NCBI GenBank assembly: GCA_016282055.1
Contig: JAEEJT010000195.1
Span: 1 to 13,860, forward strand
Direction: 5' to 3'
Length of the DNA: 13,860 bases
Origin: Bacilli bacterium
GTDB lineage: Bacteria > Bacillota_I > Bacilli_A > ML615J-28 > CAG-698
In this document: in pieces, positions 1-5,228 of the stretch
How the letters are laid out: each line of letters begins with the position of its first letter
Numbering within the stretch: the stretch's first letter is position 1
Notes under the pieces: generated by a model
Databases searched by the model: none
What the model was told of the DNA's origin: nothing
The model's input: the letters and a program-made list of their open reading frames with translations, nothing else
Position numbers and translations under genes: made by a program

Positions 1-64
1 AGTACCATTTTTTTCATAATATCACCATAATAAGATTATTCTATATTTATATTATACCATAAAT

Positions 65-91
65 ATAATAAAAAGAAGCTTTAAAAGCCTC
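65..91 (-). terminator. Terminator after the ABC exporter genes
   Basis: Read on the minus strand, GAGGCTTT and AAAGCTTC form a short hairpin (75-91) followed by a T-rich tract. It lies 4 bases past the permease stop codon at 96-98. The stem has one G-T wobble and a tight loop, so it is a plausible but not strong intrinsic terminator for the two-gene operon. Confidence 0.6.
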
Positions 92-95
92 ATTT

Positions 96-1001
96 TTAAT
101 TCTTTTTAAGATGTTTTTTATTTATAATATTAAATAAAACAAACACAAAAGTAAATAAAATAACACTTAATGATAATACAATAAACATTACTAAAAGTGA
201 TACTTTATTATCAAAGAAATAAATATTACAATCAATACCATCTTTTATATTTTCAATAACTTCACTAGGAAATCCTACATTTCCCATTTCTTTAAAAACT
301 CCACTCATTAAGTGATTCTTAATTAAACTAGTTCCATAAGTTCCAGGTAAAAACATTAAGAACTTTTGTAATCCTGCACCAAAAGAAGCAATAGGCATAT
401 AAGCTCCACATAAGAAACCATAACCAGCACTAACTATAGTACCAACTGCAGATGCTTGACCATTAGTTTTTAAAAAGAAATTAATACAAGATGAAAGAGC
501 AGTACCAAATAATGTTAATAAGAATACATCAAGAACTAAGAATAAAACATCTCCTAATGTTAAATACCATCCTTGAGTTAATAAATATAATAATGATACT
601 CCTAAAGCAGTAAATGAAACAATTAATGTACTAATAGCTGAAGCAATATAATATCCAGCTGCTAATATAGAACGTTTAACTGGAGCTATTTTAAAGTCTT
701 CAATTGATAAATTAGCTTTATCTTGAATCATTAATAAATTTGAACAAAATGATACAGTAACACATGTTACAGCAAGTAAAGATGAAACAAGTTGGCTTGC
801 AACAGTTGCATCAATTAACTTAGAACTAATATTAAAAGTATTTGGTAATGATGAATTAAAACTACTTTCATAAACATTAGAAAGAAATGTGCCATATAAA
901 ACAAGTAATATCATAGGTGTAATTAAAGATGAAAAGAACATTGCTTTATCTTTAAAAAACATCTTTAAATTTCTAATAACTATATTATATAATGTTTTCA
1001 T
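96..1001 (-). CDS. ABC-2 type transporter permease
   Basis: This 301-residue protein is an integral membrane protein. The N-terminal part reads as a cytoplasmic segment followed by a first membrane helix (about residues 22-42). Further hydrophobic helices lie near 70-92, 110-142, 150-172, 183-215 and 268-292, giving the six-helix layout of the ABC2_membrane family. Its start codon overlaps the stop of the upstream ATPase gene by one base (TAATG) and it has a strong AGGAGG ribosome binding site inside that gene, so the two are translationally coupled. Together they should form an exporter. The substrate cannot be read from sequence; drugs, lipids, peptides or polysaccharides are all exported by this family. 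Nothing looks truncated. Confidence 0.9.
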   Translation of the reverse strand: MKTLYNIVIRNLKMFFKDKAMFFSSLITPMILLVLYGTFLSNVYESSFNSSLPNTFNISSKLIDATVASQLVSSLLAVTCVTVSFCSNLLMIQDKANLSIEDFKIAPVKRSILAAGYYIASAISTLIVSFTALGVSLLYLLTQGWYLTLGDVLFLVLDVFLLTLFGTALSSCINFFLKTNGQASAVGTIVSAGYGFLCGAYMPIASFGAGLQKFLMFLPGTYGTSLIKNHLMSGVFKEMGNVGFPSEVIENIKDGIDCNIYFFDNKVSLLVMFIVLSLSVILFTFVFVLFNIINKKHLKKN

Positions 1002-1924
1002 TATTGATTACCTCCTTGTAAAACTTTACCAGTAACCTCAATAAATACATCATCTATTTTACCTTTAGTAACCTCATAATCAGTAAACACATCAGGATTT
1101 TTAACAATCAAATCAGTTACTTCTTTAGTATTAGAAACTTTAATTTTATATGCATCTCTAATCTTTGTATAAGGTAAACCAAGTGATTTAATAGTTTCAT
1201 CATTCGAATTATAAATAACAACATAGTCACCAGCATAACTATTCTTTAATGAAAGTGGTGTTCCTTCAGCGACAATCTTACCTGAATCAAGAATAATAAT
1301 ATAATCAGCATCAGCTGCTTCTTCCATATAATGAGTAGTTAAGAATACAGTTAATCCATTTTCTTTTCTTAATTTATATATTGAATTCCACAATAATTGT
1401 CTTGTTTGAGGATCTAAACCAGTAGTAGGCTCATCAAGAATTAAGATTTCAGGATCATGTAATAATGCTCTAGCAATATCTACTCTTCTTCTTTGACCAC
1501 CAGATAACTTTTCAAGTTGTCTATCTAAAAGATCTTTCAAATCAAACATATTAGTTAATTCGTTTAATCTATTTTCAAAATCTTTACCATTAATTCCATA
1601 AAGTGTTGCTCTACTCTTCAAATTATCTTTAACAGATAGTTTCTTATCTAAAATAGAACTTTGAAAAACAACACCTATTTTTCTACTAATACTATCAAAA
1701 TCCTTTTCAACATCTTTTCCTAAAACAGTGATTGTTCCACTATCTTTAGCAAGTTGCCCACAAATCATAGAAATAGTTGTAGATTTACCGGCACCATTAA
1801 CGCCTAAAAAAGCAAACAATTCACCTCGTTTTACCATAAATGATAAATCTTGGACAGCTTTTACACTACCATAAGATTTATATAGATTCTTTATGGTAAT
1901 AACATTATCTATATTTTCACTCAT
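1001..1924 (-). CDS. ABC transporter ATP-binding protein
   Basis: This is a 307-residue nucleotide-binding subunit of an ABC-2 exporter. It has Walker A GVNGAGKST (residues 41-49), Q-loop VVFQ (85-88), signature LSGGQRRR (140-147), Walker B LILDEPTTGLDP (161-172) and the H-loop histidine in TTHYMEEA (H198). The C-terminal 90 residues form the extra domain common in DrrA/NatA-like proteins. It energises the permease encoded directly downstream with a one-base overlap. The start is supported by AAAGGAG about 9 bases upstream, and an extended -10 promoter sits about 30 bases before the start codon. The family is certain, the transported compound is not. Confidence 0.95.
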   Translation of the reverse strand: MSENIDNVITIKNLYKSYGSVKAVQDLSFMVKRGELFAFLGVNGAGKSTTISMICGQLAKDSGTITVLGKDVEKDFDSISRKIGVVFQSSILDKKLSVKDNLKSRATLYGINGKDFENRLNELTNMFDLKDLLDRQLEKLSGGQRRRVDIARALLHDPEILILDEPTTGLDPQTRQLLWNSIYKLRKENGLTVFLTTHYMEEAADADYIIILDSGKIVAEGTPLSLKNSYAGDYVVIYNSNDETIKSLGLPYTKIRDAYKIKVSNTKEVTDLIVKNPDVFTDYEVTKGKIDDVFIEVTGKVLQGGNQ

Positions 1925-1951
1925 AATTATACTCTCCTTTTAGTATTATAT

Positions 1952-1960
1952 ATTATACCA
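1952..1960 (-). promoter_or_regulatory. Extended -10 promoter of the ABC exporter operon
   Basis: On the minus strand TGGTATAAT gives a perfect -10 box (1952-1957) with an upstream TGN. It lies 28 bases before the start codon of the ATPase gene. No convincing -35 box is present, which fits an extended -10 promoter. Confidence 0.6.
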
Positions 1961-1980
1961 TAATTTTAAAAAAAGAAAAT

Positions 1981-2029
1981 AAAAAAGTGACTCAAAAATC
2001 CAAAAGCCTAGGATTTAAGCCACTTTTTT
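1981..2029 (-). terminator. Intrinsic terminator of the ancestral rlmD gene, possibly bidirectional
   Basis: AAAAAAGTG (1981-1989) pairs with CACTTTTTT (2021-2029), and inside it AAATCC (1996-2001) pairs with GGATTT (2011-2016). The T run on either strand makes it usable in both directions. It lies 8 bases past the stop codon of the orphan rlmD tail, so it was probably the terminator of rlmD before the island inserted. It now ends transcription of the island. Confidence 0.75.
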
Positions 2030-2036
2030 AAATTTA

Positions 2037-2078
2037 TTATTTATCTTTACAAACTAGTAATGTGATAGACTCTATATG
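2037..2078 (-). pseudogene. Orphan 3' end of rlmD displaced by island insertion
   Basis: The minus strand reads HIESITLLVCKDK followed by TAA. The intact rlmD gene at 7153-8547 ends HIESITLLVRKDA and then continues 10 residues to its stop. The shared residues come from nearly identical DNA, including a 21-bp perfect match. No upstream part of an rlmD gene is attached here; from about 2085 the sequence is unrelated. The simplest reading is that this is the original C-terminus of the host gene, cut off and displaced by an element that inserted at its 3' end. A tandem rlmD paralogue lost to deletion is the alternative. Confidence 0.8.
2052..2072 (-). repeat. Left attachment-site copy (direct repeat with 7195-7215)
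   Basis: These 21 bases match 7195-7215 exactly and in the same orientation. They correspond to seven codons, ESITLLV, of the rlmD C-terminus. The match continues leftward with three mismatches over seven more bases. It marks one end of the inferred island. Confidence 0.8.
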
Positions 2079-2089
2079 AATGCGGTTAA

Positions 2090-2160
2090 GATAAATGCTG
2101 ACAAAATCCCCATTTTCAGGGTGTGCGACAATTGTAGTGCTGACAAAATAGGCATTTATC
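2090..2160. repeat. Left-end repeat block inside the island
   Basis: A perfect 9-bp inverted repeat, GATAAATGC (2090-2098) and GCATTTATC (2152-2160), encloses two direct copies of TGCTGACAAAAT (2096-2107 and 2138-2149) and a weaker third copy near 2124-2133. The block begins 18 bases inside the left attachment copy and ends before the stop codon of the cyclophilin-like gene. The position suits arm-type recombinase binding sites or a structured 3' untranslated region. That role is inference. Confidence 0.5.
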
Positions 2161-2192
2161 ACTAGTTTTTGGAAACATATCAATCTATTTAT

Positions 2193-3290
2193 CTACTTTA
2201 AAGTTAGTGTAATTGTGATATGTTCCTCTGAACTTAATAATTCTTTTAATTCACTATCACTTAAATTTATATGACCAAGTTTTGTATAAGACCAATTAGA
2301 GTTATTGTAGAAGATTGATATCTGATTAGAATTATATAAAACTATATCACCAGGTACTACATCAATTCTAGAATCATTAGATGGTAGAGTATAACCAATT
2401 GAACCAGTTTGTTCAAATCCACCATATTCACTTAGGTTAAGTGTTAATCCGTTACTAGCTAATTTCTTTAATTCTTTTACTGATTCATTATCTATCCAGT
2501 AAACATTAACTATTGTATTATTTATTTTAAGTTCTATTGTTTTATTCATATCTTCAACATCCTCTTTTGGTGTTGTATCAGTTGTAGGTGTTTTATCATT
2601 TTCTTTAAAAGGACTTTTCAATAAAACAATGTCAGTTCCTTTTTTATAATTATTTGAGCCAGTATAAAAATCCACTTCTAGTACTATCAATTCTTTAGTA
2701 ACATCAATTAATTTATCCATCTTGAAATATATATCAAAAGTTTCTAACACTCCTGGACTAATTTCATATCCAATATACTTATAATCTTCATATGCTTTAG
2801 TTGTTGAAAAATCAGTTGAACTCATTACGTGTCCACCATCTTTATCATCAATATGAACATTGATTGCATCCCAACCAACTGCACCCATAATATCGTTTAG
2901 AGGCAAATAAACACCAGTATGATCTTTTAGTTTAAAATCGTTCTTATCAATTTTATGTGGTTTTAATTTGCTTTCATTTGGTTGCAAAATAGTCAAATTA
3001 ATGCAAATAAAATATCCATTGACATCTGAAGATAATCCCTTCTTATTATTTACATTAATTGTATCTAAATTTTCAACATTATTAACAATCACATTATAGT
3101 TTTCATTATGAACTAGCGCTTTTTCATTTAGAAAATAATTTGTTTCAACAACATCATCTTTTTTAGCAATCTTTGTTGTACCTATAATTAAACCAATAAC
3201 AGCAGATAATACAACGCCAATACATATAGATGTACATATTTTCCCAATAGCACTATGTATATCAAAAACTTTCTCAAAAAACTCTTTCAT
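2193..3290 (-). CDS. Membrane-anchored protein with DUF4352-like and cyclophilin-like domains
   Basis: This 365-residue protein has a short charged N-terminus, one membrane helix (about 17-38), and an outward-facing remainder. Residues about 55-225 resemble the DUF4352-like immunoglobulin-type fold of Firmicute surface lipoproteins (GYFICINLTI, a DFKLKDHTGVYLPL segment). After a Thr/Pro-rich linker (about 230-248), residues 250-365 closely match the cyclophilin-like fold family: YWIDNESVKELKKLA, LNLSEYGG, PGDIVLYNSNQISIFY and YTKLGHI. AAAGGAG lies 10 bases upstream of the start. The gene begins 27 bases past the end of the truncated methyltransferase frame. The cyclophilin-like family has no general assigned reaction, so no enzyme activity is claimed. 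It is the last gene of the island. Confidence 0.8.
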   Translation of the reverse strand: MKEFFEKVFDIHSAIGKICTSICIGVVLSAVIGLIIGTTKIAKKDDVVETNYFLNEKALVHNENYNVIVNNVENLDTINVNNKKGLSSDVNGYFICINLTILQPNESKLKPHKIDKNDFKLKDHTGVYLPLNDIMGAVGWDAINVHIDDKDGGHVMSSTDFSTTKAYEDYKYIGYEISPGVLETFDIYFKMDKLIDVTKELIVLEVDFYTGSNNYKKGTDIVLLKSPFKENDKTPTTDTTPKEDVEDMNKTIELKINNTIVNVYWIDNESVKELKKLASNGLTLNLSEYGGFEQTGSIGYTLPSNDSRIDVVPGDIVLYNSNQISIFYNNSNWSYTKLGHINLSDSELKELLSSEEHITITLTLK

Positions 3291-3317
3291 GATTTTGCAA
3301 CTCCTTTAGCTTAAATC

Positions 3318-3647
3318 TTATATAGTAGCAGGAAAAAGTATCTCTTGTAGTTTCATTTCATGTTTATAGCCATCTTGTGAAAATGGTTGTCATGGAAAGC
3401 CTGCACAAATCACATCATGATTAGGTATATCATTTGGAACAACTTTTGTTATATCACCAACAAAATACTCATTTGGCTCTCCATTAGTGAAAATATTGTT
3501 AGATGTTTTACTGAAGTTAGCAGTACATGTTTTTCTGCGATCGTCATCTCATTCCGAAGCAAAAACACATTCCCCTCCAATGTTATCCATTGCAATATGA
3601 AATCCACCAATCCCAGCAAATAAATCTATAAATTTAAACTTTGTCAT
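3318..3647 (-). pseudogene. Truncated DNA cytosine-5 methyltransferase, HpaII-like, with two in-frame TGA codons
   Basis: From ATG at 3647 the minus strand reads MTKFKFIDLFAGIGGFHIAM, the SAM-binding motif I (FAGIGGF) of m5C methyltransferases. CVFASE-TGA-D follows, where relatives such as M.HpaII have SEWD. VGDITK comes next, then motif IV as CAGFP-TGA-QPFS, where the TGA (3390-3392) occupies the catalytic cysteine. The first TGA is at 3549-3551. The frame stays open apart from these two codons until TAA at 3318-3320, giving 109 codons against the usual 330-450. The sequence after QPFSQDG loses resemblance, so motifs V-X are gone. The start overlaps the stop of the controller gene by one base (TAATG), the usual coupling of an R-M operon. 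It cannot be an active enzyme as it stands. Confidence 0.85.
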
Positions 3648-3853
3648 TATTTCTTCTCCTCAACGTCTATGTTGTTTTCTTTGAATAATTCTTCTAATTT
3701 TACCTTAGCAATTATAGTTGGTTCGTAATGTCAATTCTCCCATTTATTAACAGATGGAAAAGACACACCAAGCAAATCAGCTAGTTCTTGTTGTGATATA
3801 TTAAATTTTGCTCTTAATTTTCTAATTGCATTTGGATAGTCAATTTGTTTCAT
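3647..3853 (-). pseudogene. XRE-type helix-turn-helix controller gene interrupted by one TGA
   Basis: The frame encodes 68 codons starting MKQIDYPNAIRKLRAKFNIS. The helix-turn-helix is clear: SQQELADLLGVSFPSVNKWEN (residues 20-40), followed by TGA at codon 41 (3731-3733) and then HYEPTIIAKVKLEELFKENN. Relatives have Gly at this position (WENGxYEPT). A good GGAGG lies 7 bases upstream of the start. Both length and sequence fit small regulators placed before restriction-modification genes. If TGA is read as stop, only a 40-residue fragment with the recognition helix is made. If TGA is suppressed or read as Trp, the protein is whole. Confidence 0.8.
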
Positions 3854-3868
3854 TGTCAAACCTCCGTA

Positions 3869-4624
3869 TTAATATAAAAATGGTAATTCTGGATGCTCTT
3901 CTATCATTTTTTTCATCTCATTTATTACATCCATATTAGGGGTTGCCCACATATTTTGATTAAAAAGAACATTTATTCTGATACATCCATCTTGCATTTC
4001 TTGGATTCCTTCTCGAACAGTTAACCCAGCATTTAAAATTACTGTATAGTCTTCAACTTTTGATATCTTCTTTATATCTTCAGTATCATAAAATACTTTT
4101 TTTGCAACAACGTTATTACCATCAGAAACAAAATCACTATTATCACCATAATGTGGGTGTTGTTGCTTCATTAATTCTTGTTCTTTTGCATAATTTATAC
4201 CATTAATAAGGCGATATAAATCTCTATCATAGTCGATAAAATCTAATGTAATAACATCTGGCAATTTATCTTTGCATAATTCAAAACAATGGATTATTCT
4301 TATTTTTAAAACTTCTACAACTTCATTTAATGAATTAAAATCTGAAGAGATATAATTATCATCTTTATGAGCATAATTTTTATCCCTTTCAGTGCATGTG
4401 TCTCTATAAATGAAATCTTCATTTGCAAGTATTTTACGTTTTTCTTTTGAAATACATTTATCATAGACTACTTTTAAATTAATATAAAACTTTCTAAGTT
4501 TATCATCTACTATATCTCTAACTAAAAGATTGGTTAATGACTCTATATTCAATGAAATAAACATTATATTATCAACGCACTTTTTAGCATCAATAAGATA
4601 TCTTGTTAATTCCCATTTATTCAT
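3869..4624 (-). CDS. Hypothetical protein with HEPN-like RDKxYAHKDD motif
   Basis: The family cannot be named with confidence. The 251-residue product starts MNKWELTRYLIDAKKCVDN. It has a helical N-terminal half with ERDKNYAHKDD at residues 79-89, matching the R-x-K-x-x-A-H-x-D pattern of AbiU2-like and other HEPN-related domains. The second half contains HPHYGDNSDF and a C-terminal segment MDVINEMKKMIEEHPELPF. The ATG at 4624 is chosen because GGAGG lies 9 bases before it; an ATG at 4645 would place that ribosome site inside the gene, and an ATG at 4630 is also possible. An extended -10 promoter lies about 30 bases upstream. The broken controller begins 15 bases downstream, so they share a transcript. 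A role in defence or toxin activity is inference from the motif and context. Confidence 0.7.
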   Translation of the reverse strand: MNKWELTRYLIDAKKCVDNIMFISLNIESLTNLLVRDIVDDKLRKFYINLKVVYDKCISKEKRKILANEDFIYRDTCTERDKNYAHKDDNYISSDFNSLNEVVEVLKIRIIHCFELCKDKLPDVITLDFIDYDRDLYRLINGINYAKEQELMKQQHPHYGDNSDFVSDGNNVVAKKVFYDTEDIKKISKVEDYTVILNAGLTVREGIQEMQDGCIRINVLFNQNMWATPNMDVINEMKKMIEEHPELPFLY

Positions 4625-4652
4625 TATCATCAACCTCCAATTCACATATCAT

Positions 4653-4661
4653 ATTATATCA
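4653..4661 (-). promoter_or_regulatory. Extended -10 promoter for the HEPN-like / controller operon
   Basis: The minus strand reads TGATATAAT, a perfect -10 (4653-4658) with TGN, 28 bases before the chosen start codon. The 12-base context GTGATATAATAT is identical to that of the amidase promoter at 11745-11756. Confidence 0.6.
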
Positions 4662-4695
4662 CTTTATAAAATGTTTTCCCATTAATTAGAGCAAT

Positions 4696-5228
4696 TTATT
4701 TCGCTTTTTCAAAACTAAAAAAACAAAATACTTCATCAGCATTATATTCACTTTCACCCCTATGTCCTCAAGTAACATATCTAAAAATAGTTTTTGAAAA
4801 AAATCTCATTTTTTAAATTCATAAAATGCTGAGTAGTCTCAAACATAGTATAGATTTATTGGTCAACACATCAGCCATATCAATATAAAAAGTGCTGATT
4901 TTAAGCCAATTTTTGCCATTTTTATGTTTCCATCCACCATAGTCTTGTATCAACTAATTTGTCATTTTAGTGCTGATAATTGCCTTCAATATGTTCCCTC
5001 GTACATCTCGTTTTATTGCTTCAACCCTAAATTGAAAACATTATAATGCTGATAAACTTTTAAAAAGAAAGAGCTCATCTTCATCATTTTTTGATTATTT
5101 TGATTTAAAATGGGCATTTTCCCTATATTTTTGTTTAAATTTTGATTATTTGTGAGTTTTTAAGGTTAAAAAAAATATGGTTTCAACGTGAGCTCCGAAG
5201 TTTTTAGAAGTACTCCACCAATTAACAA
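4696..5228 (-). pseudogene. Decayed unidentified coding remnant in the 600-base gap
   Basis: No intact gene lies between 4625 and 5228, but protein-like stretches remain on the minus strand. The right part (about 5214-4846) is one frame with TAA at 5146, 5095 and 5041 and TAG at 4954. It reads for example FRVEAIKRDVRGNILKAI and GGWKHKNGKNWLKISTFYID. The frame then shifts to YYV-TGA-DYSAFYEFKK-TGA-DFF and again to SKTIFRYVT-TGA-GHRGESEYNADEV and CFFSFEKAK, ending TAA at 4696-4698. The last part looks like a genuine C-terminus. Its place beside a controller and cytosine methyltransferase suggests a lost cognate restriction endonuclease. That is inference, since no endonuclease family was recognised. 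Confidence 0.45.
4827..5052 (+). repeat. Four interspersed TGCTGA motifs
   Basis: The plus strand carries RTGCTGA at 4827, 4893, 4971 and 5047, with spacings of 66, 78 and 76 bases. The closest consensus is RTGCTGAYAA. The same core, TGCTGACAAAAT, occurs twice at the island's left end (2096 and 2138). The motifs overlap the decayed remnant. Whether they are protein binding sites or chance is not settled. Confidence 0.35.

Noticed and set aside
3390..3392. Selenocysteine in place of the catalytic cysteine
   Set aside because: UGA at a catalytic Cys is the classic pattern, but the gene is truncated, two other TGAs in the module sit at non-Cys positions, and no convincing selenocysteine insertion hairpin follows.
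3387..3623. Plus-strand 78-codon open frame
   Set aside because: It lies exactly antisense to the methyltransferase remnant, whose minus-strand translation matches motif I and motif IV. The plus-strand product resembles nothing.
4625..4645. Upstream start at 4645 for the HEPN-like gene
   Set aside because: That start would place the GGAGG ribosome site within the first codons. The ATG at 4624 has proper spacing.
4827..5052. CRISPR array or type III toxin-antitoxin RNA repeats
   Set aside because: The shared unit is only about 8-10 bases, spacing is uneven (66, 78, 76), and no long identical repeats are present.
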